Assembly (NCBI RefSeq): GCF_027595985.1
Contig: NC_073312.1
Location: forward strand, 4,923,051 to 4,987,050
Reading direction: 5' to 3'
Source: Sorex araneus
Lineage: Eukaryota; Chordata; Mammalia; Eulipotyphla; Soricidae
DNA length: 64,000 nucleotides
Positions 1-11,817 of the stretch are shown piece by piece. Position numbers and translations under genes: made by a program. The notes under the pieces are model-generated. The model worked only from the letters and a program-made list of their open reading frames with translations, did not search any database and was not told the origin of the DNA. How positions within the stretch are numbered: position 1 is the first letter of the stretch; every line of letters starts with the position of its first letter.

Positions 1-511
1 CCCCTGGAAGCCAACAGGCTGGGCCCAGGAGCCCAGAGCCTTGCGGGGTGCACTAGGACAGCAGGGGGGCGCAGAGCGCCCCCCCCCCCCGCCACGCGCC
101 GGGCCCGCGGCCACGGCCTGGAATGTCCACGCAGGGGCCGAGCCCAGACCGCCAGATTGGCCAGACCCGTCCCGGGCCGCGTGTCGCTCCGGGGCTTTCG
201 GCTCGCGCCCGCGCCGGGAGGCCCCCCCGCAGCCCCCGAACGGTGTTTACCCGGCCGGGGAGGGGGCGGCGACCCCACCCAGCGCGCGGCGCGCACACGC
301 CGGCCCCTGGCATTCCAGCCCCGAGCCGCTGGGTGTCAGTGCGACACGGGGCGGGGGGAGGGGACGCCGCTCGGGGTGTCTCATTCGCCCTCGGCACGTC
401 CCTCCCAAACTTTTCCTCCCCGCGCTCCGCGAGTCAGGTCGACGCGCCCTGGACGCGGGGCGCGGGGCTGCGCGCGCTCGCGCCGGGACGGAGCCGCGCC
501 GGGGCGCCCAG

Positions 512-517
512 GTAGGC
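512..517 (+). other. CHST15: Candidate splice donor for non-coding exon 1 (option A)
   Basis: CCCAG|GTAGGC inside the CpG island is a good 5' splice-site match. It is one of two plausible exon 1 ends; the other is at 1738. The downstream acceptor would be the one at 34055. Confidence 0.3.
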
Positions 518-583
518 GCGAGCGGGCGCGGGGGCGCGGGGCGGGCGCGGGGCGGGCGCGGGGCGCGGGGCTCCGGCGCCCCT

Positions 584-641
584 CGGCGGCGGCGGCGGCG
601 GCCGCGGCTGATCCGGGCGGGCGGGCGGGCGGAGGCGGCGC

Positions 642-675
<34 letters not shown>
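584..675 (+). repeat. CGG trinucleotide tracts in the promoter island
   Basis: Six CGG units at 584-601 and eleven uninterrupted CGG units at 643-675, separated by a GGGC-rich stretch. If transcribed they would lie in the 5' UTR or in early intron 1. Confidence 0.9.
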
Positions 676-676
<1 letters not shown>

Positions 677-1737
677 CCCGGCAGACAATGAACTTGCGAG
701 CGCGCCGAGCCCAGGCAGGTTTGGGCCCGGCGCCCCCCGGCCCCGGCTCCCCGCGGGGCCCGACGCACGCGCCCCCCGGGCTCCCGGGGACGCGGCCGTG
801 GCGCGGGGAGGGGGCGCGGCGGACAGGCCGGCGGTGGCGAGGGGCGGCCGCGCCGGGGACCCGGGGACGGGCGCCGGACAAGGGCTCTCGCCACGTGAGC
901 CCGGGGCCGGGGACCCCCGCCCCCGCCCCGCTCCCCTGCGCACTTCGGGGAAGTTTCCCGGCGCCGCCCGGGGCGGGAGGGGGTCCCCGCCGGCCACACT
1001 CCCGTCCGGGCCGCCGGTTCGGGTCCCCGGGACCGCGGTGGGCCGGGCGGCCGTGGGAGGGGAGTCCCGGGTGCCCCGGCCTCGGCACCGGCTCCGGGAG
1101 GGCGAGCGCGGGGCCGAGCGCAGGATGGGGGGAGGTCGGGGCGCCGCGGGGCCCCGCAGCCCGAACTTTTGCGCCCCCAGCCGGCCCCGGTGCCCGCGGC
1201 GGCGGCGCCCGGCCCGGCCCGCGGGGTGGCCGGCGCTTCCCGGTGGCGGCGGCCTGGGCGCGGCGATCGGCGGGTCTGAGCGGCGGGGAGCGCGGGGGCG
1301 CGGGCGGGGAGGACGCGGGATGGCGGGCGGCAGGCGCGGGGGGCCCCGGGGAGCACCCCCGGGGGCTCTCGGGGTGCGGGCGGCCGGGCGCGGGGCGCCT
1401 CCCGGGGCCGAATGAATGGAGAGCCGCGGCGGCGCCTCCCGGCCGCCGGGGCGCACGGATTGGCCGGCGCGCGCGCGTGTGCGTGAGTGTCGGGGAGGCG
1501 CCGGGGTCCCGTCGCGGCCGGGGCGCGCGCGTGTCGCCCCCCCTCCTGCCCTGCGCCGCGGAGCCGGAGCCGACGGTGTAGACCCGGGGCAACACCGCAG
1601 GCTGCCGGCGGCGGGAGGGACGCGCCCTGCGCAGGATGGTTTGGAGCTAGAGGAGGCGACGCGGGGGGCCCGAGGCCAGCGCCCCGCGCCCCGCTGCTTT
1701 CCGAGACCCCCGGGGTCCTTCGCTGTCTTCACGTTGG

Positions 1738-1743
1738 GTGAGT
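1738..1743 (+). other. CHST15: Candidate splice donor for non-coding exon 1 (option B)
   Basis: GTTGG|GTGAGT at the downstream edge of the CpG island is a good donor match. Its position where the CpG density falls makes it a natural exon 1 end. Only transcript data can choose between this and the site at 512. Confidence 0.35.
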
Positions 1744-3251
1744 TTCAGGGAGCGGAGTGGAATCTCCCAGAAGCCAGGATGCCCGGTGAAGGGACGTGAC
1801 TGCCCATCAATGCGACCGAGCCGCTGGGCGCTCTCTGGCGTGGGATTCCCGTTCAGGGTCCCCAGTGCTCTTTGCTAAAGAGGGGACCCCACGGGCCTGT
1901 GGAGTTCCGTCTGGGAGGAGGCAAGCCCCCAGGGTCAGCAGGAAGCCTGTGGAGTCCCCTGCACCTCCCCTATGCCTCCCCCCCTGCACAGTGCCCCCTC
2001 CCTACCTGGAGGGGACTAAAATTTGAAGGGAGGGGGGAGCTTTGCTACAAGTTTCTCTAGGACCCTTCCAGAGGGCCCCAGCTTTCCTCCCCCATCCCCA
2101 GGGATACAGAATCAGGACCCCCAACTTTCCAAATCAGGGGCACGGATCCCATTTTCAGTCTGGAGTCAGGATGCCGTGAGAAGCCCAGAGGCATCCAGTC
2201 AGTGAAGCTGGTGGCGTTCAGCTGCGGGAGCGTGACCCGGGCTGAGCTCGTCCAGGCCCGGCTTTAACCCCCGCTCCACCCCCAGCACAGAACTGGGCAC
2301 TAGTGACCCCCGAGTACCCCCAGGTGTGACCCTTCCCCAGACCAAACAAAGGCTTCTGTTCAAAGCGCCCTAGAAGTAAAAACGGCTTTTAATCAGGTGT
2401 TTTTTGGTGGTTGCTGTTTACCCAGGAAGTTTTCTCTCTAGTGAACTGTAAAGATTGGCAGGAAAGTGTTTGTCTGACCACATCCTGGAGGGGAAACTGA
2501 GTCGGAGAGGGGCTTGGCCTGTCACTGCCTGGGTGTGCCCAAGGGGGCTGCGGGCCTGACCTTGTGTCCAGGGTCTGGCTCTCACCGGCTCTAGGGCCCC
2601 CTGCAGGAGAGTGCTCCCGTTTGCCCGTGTCTCGGGATGCAGGGGGGCAGCGGGCGGGCTGCAGCGGGGCTCCCTCCGGACGAGTGTGGGCACCCAGCAA
2701 AGCCACCGTCCGTGGCTCTCGGTCAGGTCTTGCTTATCTTTGTGGATTCCTGCTCTGGTGTGTGAATGCACCTTTGTGGACGTGGCCGTTCTTCCCACCT
2801 CTGCTGGCCAGTAGATGTGACGCATCGAGGGCAGCCTTTGGAGTCCTACCTGCTCCAGAGAGACCAGGTTAACTCTGCTCCCGGAGGAGGCAGTGTTGCC
2901 CCAAGGTTGGTCCGGGGGTTCCCTGCAGGAGCCCCAGGCCCTTTGAACAGGCAGGGTTTGCAGCTTGAGAGGAGGCTGGCTGCTCCAGGCTCTCAGCTGA
3001 GCTGGAAGTTTCCCAGGCTAGAGTAGGGGTGGGGAGAGTGGGGGGAGGCTGGGGCAGGGATGGGGGAGCACTCCAGGCTCCTCGAGGGGGCAGCTTCCAC
3101 TCCTCGGGGAACAGCTGGGAGCAGACCAACTTTGTGTGGTCTGGTTAACTATCCACTGTCCAGCGTGGATAGTTCTAGAAGATGGACTGGCTTCCTGGAG
3201 CAGAGGAGGGCTGTGGGGAGAGCCGCCACCATCAGGCTGACATCTGACGTG

Positions 3252-3252
<1 letters not shown>

Positions 3253-3301
<49 letters not shown>
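3253..3301 (+). repeat. (TG)n microsatellite
   Basis: About 24 uninterrupted TG units in intron 1. Confidence 0.98.
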
Positions 3302-5193
3302 AGACAGGTGGTAGCTGCTGGAGGGACGCAGTGCCTGACGGGCCGTGCTCGCGTCCCTTGCTCTACGTGGCTGCTGGGAAGAGGCAGCTGCCGGTGTGTG
3401 TGCCTGGGGGTGCAGGGCAGAGGTGCGAGGGAGCCCGGGTCGTCCCGGAGGTGAGGGACAGAAGGACAGCTGAGCCACAGCTGGGCCGGGCTCGGGCTGC
3501 GCCTGCCCACAGGCCAAGGGCGTCCGTGAAGGGCCTTCTGGGCCGGGAGCAGGAGTCTGGTAGCCAGGGTGGAACCGAGCTCCAAGCTGGTGACTCGCCC
3601 GACATCAAGGCTGCTCAGCGCAGCGTTGACACGGGTCTCAGATCCGGCTTGCGACTGTGCACCGTGTCCCTGTCCCTGTGTGCCTTCGTCCCCATCCCTG
3701 TGCGCCTTCGTCCCCGTCCGTGGAACTGGGCTGGGCCCCCGTGCGCCTTCGTGCCCGTCCCCGGGCCAGACTCTGTCTGAAGGGAGCAGCTCCTTGAGCC
3801 CCAGACTCAGGGCCCCGGGTCGCCGAGTGCCACTTGGAACCCGCGGAGCGGCCTTGAGTCCAGGAAGCAGAAAGGGTTTGTCACTGCGGCCCCGAGCAGG
3901 GAAGGGCTTTCCCCAGGGGCCAGCGGGCTCCCGTCTGTGGCCTCAGGCGGGAACGTGGCCCCTGCAGCGCGCGCTGTCCTCACTCGGGTGTCCCGGAGCC
4001 CCGTGTGCCCCCACCCCTGCACACTCCCTCCTTTACTGTCCCATGGCAGTCGGGGTGCGCGCCCCTCCGCCCCTCTCCGGCACCTGCGCCAGCCCGATGG
4101 TTTTCACGCAGTTTGACCTGACCCCGCGAGGCAGCGGCCCGCCCCCTTGGCAGAGGCGGGCGAGAGGCCCGGGCAGCGGAGGGAGGGCTTCACAGCAACT
4201 CGTGTGATGTGGGATTTTGGTGTGGAGCTCGGGGAGGGATATATTTGGTCCCCACAGTTGCTGTGCCGTGCGCGTCCCCGCTGCTTCCCGGCCGCCCTGG
4301 GCTGGCCGGTGTCCACTGGGTTCCCCAGAGAGGCCTGCTGGGACCAGACAGACCCAGGGCTCCCGTGGGGACGCACAGGAGGAAGGGTGAGGGAGCAAGT
4401 GCAGGGGGAGGCTGGAAATCCCGGGGGCGGCGGTGCGGGGGGCGGGAAGTAGCAAGTGTGACTTCGGGAGGGGGAGGCGGGCATGAATCAGCAAGTGGGG
4501 TGGGGAGGGAGGTGCGCGTGGAAACCAGTTTTCCGTTTCTGCGGGTGTGGGAACAGCAGCAGCCGTGTCCCGGGCGGCCTGCACCAGTGCGGGAAGGACA
4601 CACGCGCCTCCCAGGGGCAGCCCCGCCAGGTGTGGCGGGCGGGCGGGGGGCGAGGGGCAGGGTCTGGGCACTGGGCTTGGGGGAGCAGCTTTTGCACCAG
4701 TCAGTTACATAACTTGGCTGCTGGCGGCGCCTTCCTGGGCCCGGAGGCACAGCAGGCAGGGGGGCGGCTGCCTTCCTGCGCCTTGGCTGGGCGTCTCTGG
4801 GAGCCTCCCTGGTGCCCGGCCGGCCGCGCCCACTGGTGACCCGGCGCTGCCCACACCTCTTCCATCTCGATTCCAGAACGCCGCGGCCTGGCCTTCGGGA
4901 AGAGCGTGGCTGGCAGGCGCCCCAGGGCAGAGGGTGCCTTGATCATGGAGACGTGGCCCCCTCCCTAGCTGCGCTTGTGTGAAAACACTGAGACAGGCAG
5001 CCGAGCTGTCCAGGTACCTGAAAGCACCTCACCAGGGCGGCTGTGCTGCCTTTAGCTCCCCGTGGCCCCCAGGGGTGCAGGGCCCACCCTCCGGGGCAGC
5101 CCTGAGTGGGCGGCAGGGAGAGGCCCGCCCCGGGAGGTGCCCCAGGCTGCGGGGCCTTCCTCTGAGAGGACTGGGTGCATGTGGGTGCCTCTG

Positions 5194-5194
5194 C

Positions 5195-5227
<33 letters not shown>

Positions 5228-5238
5228 TGTGTGTGTGT
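5194..5238 (+). repeat. (TG)n microsatellite
   Basis: About 22 TG units with one TA interruption at 5220. Confidence 0.97.
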
Positions 5239-5299
5239 AGGAAATGCCCCGCCACCCCCAAGAGGCCTAACTCAAAGGATTGCCCCTTCTTGGAAGTTT

Positions 5300-5560
5300 C
5301 TCTTTTTGTTTTATTGGCTCAAGGTGAAACACACAATTACAAAGTTACTCATGCTTGGGTTCTGGTGATACAATGTACATTTCCCACCACTACGTCCCAC
5401 ATCCCTAGTTTCCCTCCTGCCAGGGCCCCCAGCCTGCCTCTGTTCTCTCCCCTCCCCCCCACATTATGGTTTGCAATACAGGTACTGAGAGGTTCACGTC
5501 CTTTCAGCACCCAGTTCTCCTTGTAGGAAGCTTCTGGATGTCTCTATCTGCCGTTTGACT
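5300..5560 (-). mobile_element. LINE-like retroposon 3' fragment, minus orientation
   Basis: It begins with a T-rich stretch, then a tract that matches the copy at 13367: 'tattggctcaaggtgaa..acaattacaaagtt' and 'gatacaatgtacatttcccaccac'. Boundaries are approximate and the right end is not marked by a clear duplication. Confidence 0.55.
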
Positions 5561-5806
5561 ACACGTTAGCCCCTCGGAAGTAAGTTCAGCCAGTGTCCTT
5601 GAGGGTCCCCAGAGCCAACTGTGGGGTACCCACTGGGCAGTGGTCTTGGGTGTTGAACCCGCGGGCTGAGAGTTTGTGGATGAGCCTGGACACCCTGTGG
5701 CCTGCCGTCCGGTCCCTCCTGGCCTACTCTGCTCCATCTCCAGGTCCCTGGGCCAGAGGTAGCAGCTCCCGTGCCTCAGTTTCCTCACTTGAAAACTAGG
5801 GTTAGA

Positions 5807-6004
5807 GGCTGGAGCGATAGCACAGTGGGTAGGGCATTTGCCTTGCACTTGGCCAACCCGGGTTCAATTCCCAGCATCCCATATGGTCCCCCGAGCACCC
5901 GCCAGGAGTAATTCCTGAGTGCAGAGCCAGGAGGAACCCCAGAGCATCTCCGGGTGTGACCCAAAAAGCAAAAAAATAATAATAATAATAAAAAAGAAAG
6001 AAAA
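5807..6004 (+). mobile_element. SOR-type SINE
   Basis: Full-length copy: tRNA-like head (ggctggagcgatagcacag), 'gagccaggag' body, and tail cccaaaaagcaaaaa(aat)n. Flanked by GAAAACTAGGGTTAGA (5791-5806) and GAAAACCAGGGTTAGA (6005-6020), a 16-bp target-site duplication with one mismatch. Confidence 0.93.
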
Positions 6005-6032
6005 GAAAACCAGGGTTAGAAATCTATTTATT

Positions 6033-6212
6033 AGGGCTGGAAAAATAGTATGAGGGTTTGGCTTATATGTGACCGATCCGGGTTTAACCCCCCCCAGAAC
6101 TACGTAGGGCTTCCAAGCTCTCCCCCCGCCCGCCTCCCCCCTCCTGAGTGATCTGTGAGCACAGAGCGAGGAGTAAGCCCTGAGCCCTGCTGGGTCTGGC
6201 TCCCAAACCCAA
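6033..6212 (+). mobile_element. Diverged SINE, SOR-related
   Basis: The head 'gggctggaaaaatag', a box-B-like 'gatccgggttt', and the body end 'gagcacagagcgaggagtaag' are recognisable but heavily mutated. Confidence 0.7.
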
Positions 6213-6489
6213 ACACCTCTTCATTGTTGCATCAGAGAACATGCAGGTTGGGGTTCAAGACTGTCCCTTCCCAGGTCCCCTCTTTCCTGGCCAAGTTCGG
6301 AATCTTTGGCAGGACAGGAAGGGGGGAGGCTGGGGAGATGGGAGTGGAGGGGCTGCCCTGAGCCCACCCGAGTCACAGGAGTCTCCCCAGGGACCACCCG
6401 GTGGAGCCACCAGCCAAGTGACACAGGACCGTGGAGTGGAGTGCCGAGCCAGTGGCCTGGCGGCCGGTGGGGTGACAGATGGTCCCATT

Positions 6490-6575
6490 AGGGCCCGTCC
6501 TGATAAGGACCGCGGGTGCAGGGGTCAGGCCCGGGCCCGCCAACCGCTGTTATCTGCAGCGCAAGTGATTAGCAG
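6490..6575. promoter_or_regulatory. Candidate GATA-motif cluster
   Basis: CTGATAAGG, TTATCTGC and a nearby GTGATTAGC within 80 bases. Motif evidence only. Confidence 0.2.
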
Positions 6576-7076
6576 GTGGAGAGGCCGGTGGCCGTTCCTG
6601 GGGCTGTTGGCGAGGCGAGGAGCTGGGTGCTGAGTGTTTCTTGGCTCCTCCCTCTGCACGGGGCCTGCCCCTCCTGGCCCGCAGGAGGGCTATGAAGTGA
6701 CTCGGACCCTCGCCCGAATCTCCACCGCCTCCCCGGGCTGCTACATCCCGCTCTGCTGTGCGTCTCGACCCTGACCCATCCCTCTTGTGTTTGGGTGTTC
6801 CGGGGGACACCTCTCAGGGAGGGGGGGGGCGCGTCTGGGGTCCCCGGCGGAGCAGGACCCACGTAGGGTCTCCAAAGGTCGCCGCCCCTTGTTGCATCAT
6901 TGGCGATGGTTCCTTGCAGGCCCGTCTGTCCTGGCTCCTGCGCCGGGTGGGCCTCTGGGTGTGCACCCTCGGGTCAGAAAAGAAGTCCCAGTGGGGTCGG
7001 AGGGGTGGGGCGGGGGTGGGTACTGGGGACGGTGGTGGTGGGAAATGTGCACTGGTGGCGGGGTGGGTCTTCGATC

Positions 7077-7155
7077 GTTTTATGACAAACCCAATCATGA
7101 AAACTGTGTAACTGTATCTCATGGTGATTCAATTAAAAAAGAAAAAGAAAAGAAA
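7077..7155 (+). mobile_element. LINE-like retroposon 3' tail, plus orientation
   Basis: 'ctgtaactgtatctcatggtgattcaatt' followed by an A-rich tail is the reverse complement of the T-rich start of the copies at 13367 and 25400. Only the 3' end is present. Confidence 0.55.
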
Positions 7156-7541
7156 TCCCAGTTTGGTGGCAGGGCGGCCGTGGCCGTGGCCGCTGTGTTC
7201 TCACAGGAGTCGGGCATTGGAATGCAGGGAGGTTCGGGCGGGGGCGTGTGGTCCCTGGGGAGGTGTGGGGCTGTTGGCGTGGCCCAGCGCCCTGCAAATA
7301 GCTTCTCTCCCAGTCTCTTGCTCCTCTGTATGGAATGTAAATATTTGCATTAAAAATCTAAAGCTTACATTTGTAGGAGCCGTAATTTCCAACCCCAGGT
7401 CAGACTCTTGGCCTGTAGAGGTTTCTCCCCTCTGATTTGTGAATTTGTTTACTTAGCGTCTTCCTGTGCTCACGCACGGTGGCTGGGTGCCCCGGGCCTT
7501 CCGGGATGTGGGACGCGGCTGTCCTGAGAGCCGTCCGAGGG

Positions 7542-7544
<3 letters not shown>

Positions 7545-7593
<49 letters not shown>

Positions 7594-7596
7594 TGG
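7545..7596 (+). repeat. (TG)n microsatellite
   Basis: About 24 TG units with a TATG interruption near the end. Confidence 0.97.
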
Positions 7597-8002
7597 CATC
7601 TGCCGGGCCGGGCTGCCGGAGTTCCTGGCCCCTGGTGTCCGGGCCGGGCAGCAGCATTGATTTCGGGGCTGCGGGGACAGCTCCGGGGCCCTGCGCAGTC
7701 TGAGCTGGGGAGGCAGCAGGAAGTGCTGGTTTCCGGCCCGAGGAGGAACCAGGGGCCCGTGTGTGACAGCTCCCTTCCTGGGGCTCCCTGGGGGCAGTCT
7801 GGGCTCTCTGGGGCCCCGTGAAGAACGGTTCAGACTGTCCGGAGCAGGATGTCTTCACCCGCACCCGGCCCCCCCGCTCTCTTCTCTAGACGAGTTCGGG
7901 GGCTGCGGGGAGGCCCCACCATGGCCTCTGACCCTGGCGTGCGTGGGTGACGGCTGTTTCGTACATGTGTTAGGTTGCGTGGCATAGTTTTGGTGGGGGG
8001 GT

Positions 8003-8205
8003 GGGGTATGGCGTGGCTGTATCAGATTGTGTGTGTGGCGGTGTGGTATGGTTGTTGATAAGAGTGGTGGGTATGGTTGTGGGTATGGTATGGTGTGTAT
8101 ATGTGTGTGGTTGTGGGTATGGTATGGTGTGTACCTGTGTTTGGTTGTGTGGTGCAGTTTTGTGTATGGTTGTATGTGTGGAGCTATGTTTGTGTGGGGT
8201 TGTAT

Positions 8206-8254
<49 letters not shown>
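8003..8254 (+). repeat. GGTATGGT-rich and (TG)n repeat tract
   Basis: An irregular tandem of GGTATGGTATGGTGTGT-like units passes into a pure (TG)n of about 22 units at 8208-8254. Alternating purine-pyrimidine DNA of this kind can form Z-DNA. Confidence 0.93.
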
Positions 8255-8256
<2 letters not shown>

Positions 8257-8819
8257 GACAGCTGTTCCTAAGATTCTCTATGCAAACCCTCCTTCTGGGA
8301 GTCCCAACCAGTAGCATGTGCAGGCCCGCGGCCTGGAGAAGCCCCACTTGCCACTGGCACAGTTCCAACCGAGGGGCCCTGCCCGCTCCTCTGTCACCAC
8401 AAAACCAGGGCGGATGAGAGGGACCAGGCAGGGTACTGGCAGGCCCTGGGCCCTGCAGCCTGAGACTCAGACTCAGTAGAGAGGACGGGGGGGGGGGGGG
8501 GATCCCCTCCCCCCACCCTCTCACCCCGTCTCAGGACTGCCATCCATCCTTCCTCTTGGGGAGGGGTCTCGCCTTCTCAGGGACCCCGCACAGGAGAAGT
8601 CCCGGAAGGGGAAGGAGATCCGAGGGGTGAGAGACTCAGTGCCCGGCACTCGCTGCCTCACTGTCCCCCCTGACCCCATCCAGCGGGGCTGGAAGATCCT
8701 GTTGTGGTTCTCAGTGGTCCAGCCCTAGCGTTCCTATCTCGGAGGCTCTCCCAGCCAGCCCCTCCTGGGGGTCTCTCCAGCCTGATGTTAGCCGCACCCA
8801 CCCTCCCTCCCTCCCTGCC

Positions 8820-9180
8820 ACAGTTTGGAATAAACACGCGCTGTTCCAGAGAGACCCCGCCAAGCCCACTGCAGGCCAGAGGCCCGAGGGGAACTATTTT
8901 GAGAGCCAGAGGAAATAGCTTCTTTTAGGACGTGCTGAACTCGACTGAGAAAGTTCTCGGCGGGAGTAGAGGGGAGGATGCAGGCCGCCCGGATTCCTGA
9001 GACCGGGATCCGCCTGACATTTGTGTCGTCCCGAGTCTGAGGAGCTATTTATACCCGAGCGAAGCCGTTTCTCCAAGAAATTAGACAGAGATGTTCTGAG
9101 CGGGCGAGTGGGAGCTCGGCAAATGTCATCTCCTCGTCAGGACGCGGCTGCCGGGGTGGCCGCCGGAGAGTCACGAATCC
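8820..9180. promoter_or_regulatory. Candidate conserved non-coding element
   Basis: Less CpG-rich than its surroundings, with a MEF2-like CTATTTATA (9045-9053), paired GGAAATAGCTTC-type A/T blocks and CGGCAAATGTCATC. No repeat family recognised. Function is inferred from composition only. Confidence 0.3.
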
Positions 9181-9574
9181 TGTGCCCGGTGCCCAGGGGC
9201 TGCGCGGGGGGATCGCCAAGGGCTGCTGTTTGGGCGGCGGAAAATGTATTTGCTCTCGGCTGCTCAGGCTGGAGACCAATCAATAGGAGGGGTGAGCCCG
9301 CCCACCTCTGATTCAGCAGGTTTCCAGGGCTGGGAGGGAAGTAGATTCCTCCATGAAAACCCCTCACGCCTTTGGCCAGGAGGGTCTGCAGACGGGTCAG
9401 GGGAGGGCCAGAGGGCGAGTGGGAAAGAGAGAAAAAGAAATTTTTGTTATATTTTTAAAAATCAGGCAATAGGCTTTATTATACTGTCTATTCAAGTCAT
9501 CTTTTTTTTCCCCTTTAAATTGGGATGCCATCCACCTACCATGTTCATTTCACCATTCACCTGTTTATTCACCG

Positions 9575-9705
9575 ACCACGCTCTGCGCCCGTTTATTCAC
9601 TGCCACGCTCTGCGCCCGTTTATTCATGCCACGCTCTGCGCCCGTTTATTCACTGCCACGCTATGTGCCCGTGTATTCACTGCCATGCTATTCGCCCGTT
9701 GGCAG
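9575..9705 (+). repeat. 27-bp minisatellite
   Basis: Five copies of CCACGCTCTGCGCCCGTTTATTCACTG-type units, the last two diverged. Confidence 0.93.
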
Positions 9706-9894
9706 TATACATGTCAGGAGTGACGACCTTCAGGGCCCAGGTTCCGTGTGCCCGTGTGGCTGTGGCCCCGGCGGTGTTACGACCCCCTTAGTCCTCGTGA
9801 CAGCAGGGCTTACTGGCTCTTCACCTGCTCTCTCCGTGGCCGGGGAAGGCTGGACCCCGGGGGCTGGGGGCAGGGTCTGATGGCTTGGAACTCG

Positions 9895-9995
9895 GCCAGG
9901 CGTTGGGGAAAACAGAGAACCTCCATTTTGCAGATGGGGAACAGAGGTCTAGAGAGGCCCCACGGGGTCAGAATTGAACTGGGGTTGCGGACTCA
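9895..9995 (+). mobile_element. MIR remnant
   Basis: 'ccattttgcagatggggaacagagg..agagaggcc..gggtcag' follows the core of the ancient MIR SINE. Confidence 0.6.
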
Positions 9996-10161
9996 CAGTG
10001 TTCTCCAGAAATTCCCTAATTTATGGGGCGTGGGGAGGCTCACACGTGGAGTGGAGTGGGGGCGTCTCCCAGTGATTCTCAGCTAAGCCGGCCCGTGGTT
10101 CAACCTGAGGGCTCGAGGGAGTTTCTGCCCAGTTCCTGGGGTTCTGGGGATCGTCGGGCCG

Positions 10162-10337
10162 TGCTCAGGGGACTGGCACTCAGGACACAGTGCTCAGGGG
10201 ACTGGCACTCAGGACACAGTGCTCAGGGGACTAGCACTCAGGATGCAGTGCTCAGGGGACTGGCACTCAGGACGCAGTGCTCAGGGGACTGGCACTTAGG
10301 ACACAGTGCTCAGAGGAATGGCACTCAGGACGCAGCT
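10162..10337 (+). repeat. 29-bp minisatellite
   Basis: Six copies of a 29-base unit beginning GCTCAGGGGACTGGCACTCA, at 90% or better identity by eye. Confidence 0.95.
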
Positions 10338-10539
10338 GCAGGGCACGTACCTTAGGTGCGTGCCACCTCCCCAGTCTGCTCCTGAGTCTCAGCAGAACCC
10401 CGGGGCCCTCCTTCGGGGCTGGGGGTGAGGCTGCGTGGGGGCACCTACCCAGAGCCCATCCCCCCCAACAGAACTCGACCCGGCCCAGCAGGAAGCGCCT
10501 CTCACGGGGCCCAGCGTTGCAGGATCTTTCCCTGCAGCT

Positions 10540-10625
10540 CTCGGCCCACATTCATCCGGGGAGTAATTCAATTAGGAACCAATTCAGAGAAGAAACTTTA
10601 TCTGATCTGGCTGAGCCCGCGAACA
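10540..10625. promoter_or_regulatory. Candidate homeodomain-motif island
   Basis: GAGTAATTCAATTAGGAACCAATTC, then TTTATCTGATCTGG, in otherwise GC-rich DNA. Several TAAT/ATTA cores and one GATA core. Motif evidence only. Confidence 0.25.
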
Positions 10626-11055
10626 AGGGGCCGGACTCTGACTCCGGGTCCCTCGCCGAGGCTGTGCTGGGAGAATCCTGCGGGGAGAGCAGGAGCGGGC
10701 AGCTGTGTGCAGGCTGGGGCGTCCCGGCACCCTGGCTCTGTCCCCAGCCTGCGTCTTGCAGTGCTTTCTCCCCAGGTGCCATCTGAATTCCGAAGTGGTC
10801 GGCAGAAGGAGCGTGAGGCTGGAATGTTCTCCAGGCTTCTGAGACCTTCTGAGATGTCCCCGAGGCCCTCCGCAAGGGCTGGGAGACGGACTCTGCTGGT
10901 GATGCTGTGACAGCCAGCCAGGCTCGGGGACTCACCGGGCTTCGGGAAGTCTGTACCCAGTGCTGCTCCGGGCTGCAGGCTGCACACGCATGTGCCATGC
11001 GTGTGCATACATGTACATACGAGTGCCTGCACACAAGGGCATGCTGGAATTAAGC

Positions 11056-11239
11056 TTTTTTTTCTTTGTTTCTATCTTTTGGCGGCCACACCCAGCAATA
11101 CGCAGGGGTGACTCCTGGCTCCGCACTCAGGAGTCACTTGTGGTGGTGCTCAGGGGACCCTGTGGGATGCCAGGGCTCGAACCTGGGTCAGCCGTGTGCA
11201 AGGCAAACGCCCTCCTTGCTATGCTGCTGCTCCAGGCCC
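11056..11239 (-). mobile_element. SOR-type SINE
   Basis: Minus copy: T-rich tail, 'ggcggccacacccagcaatacgcagggg', ending in 'ctgctgctccaggccc'. Moderately diverged. Confidence 0.88.
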
Positions 11240-11311
11240 AGGATCGAGCTTTAAGCTGAGGAATCCTTTGAGCTTCACCATGATCAGCATAGTTCTGAGT
11301 TTCTGGGTTTC

Positions 11312-11529
11312 CATTTTTGTTTGTTTGTTTGTTTGTTAATTTTGTTTGTTTTGTTTTTTGTTTTGGTGTTTGGGTGCCACCCAACGATGCTCAGGGGCTA
11401 CTCCTGGCTCTGTACTCAGGAATTAGTGCTGGTGGTGCCCCAGAGACCATACAGGGTGCCGGGAATCGAACCCAGCCTGGCTGCACGCAAGGCAAATGCC
11501 ACCTTTGCTGTATTAAGGCTCTGGCCCCG
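11312..11529 (-). mobile_element. SOR-type SINE
   Basis: Minus copy with a (TTTG)n tail at 11315-11365, then 'gccacccaacgatgctcagggg' through to 'aaggctctggcccc'. Confidence 0.88.
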
Positions 11530-11817
11530 GTTTCTGGTGCTTTCACCAAACATGGATGTGGCAGTGAGCCTCACGGACCCTCGGGGCCATGACTCCCTCG
11601 ATGCCGTGGTGGGTTTCTTGGTGGGCTTTCCAATGTGCTGTGGCCTGTGTGGAACCCCAGAGAGTTTCCCTCTCTCTGTGCGTGCCCCCCCTTCTCACTG
11701 AGGTCCCCCCAGGGCCTGCCTCTGCTCCTGCGTGGCCGTGTGTCTTACTGCAGGGGGCATGTGCAGGTGCGGCCCCCGGGGACGGATGCTTGCAGGGATG
11801 CGTGAAGGATGGTGGGT

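Larger units (their letters stand above)
1..1750 (+). promoter_or_regulatory. CHST15: CpG-island promoter region of CHST15
   Basis: The first 1.75 kb is extremely GC-rich and full of CpG, unlike the DNA after it. It holds many GC boxes, inverted CCAAT boxes (ATTGG near 155 and 1458), a CACGTG E-box near 893 and two CGG tracts. I see no convincing TATA box. This is the usual form of a broad, TATA-less mammalian promoter. It lies upstream of CHST15 in the same orientation, with no other gene between, so it is inferred to be the CHST15 promoter and to contain its non-coding first exon. The transcription start cannot be placed from sequence alone. Several long open frames cross the island on both strands, but they are compositional. 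Confidence 0.75.

Noticed and set aside
157..1581. 474-codon open frame on the + strand in the CpG island, and long minus frames over the same DNA
   Set aside because: GC-rich, CpG-rich DNA rarely makes stop codons. The products are Arg/Gly/Pro/Ala runs, several frames are open at once on both strands, and no domain is recognisable.
10162..10337. CRISPR-like direct repeats
   Set aside because: The 29-bp units are contiguous with no unique spacers, in mammalian DNA. It is a minisatellite.
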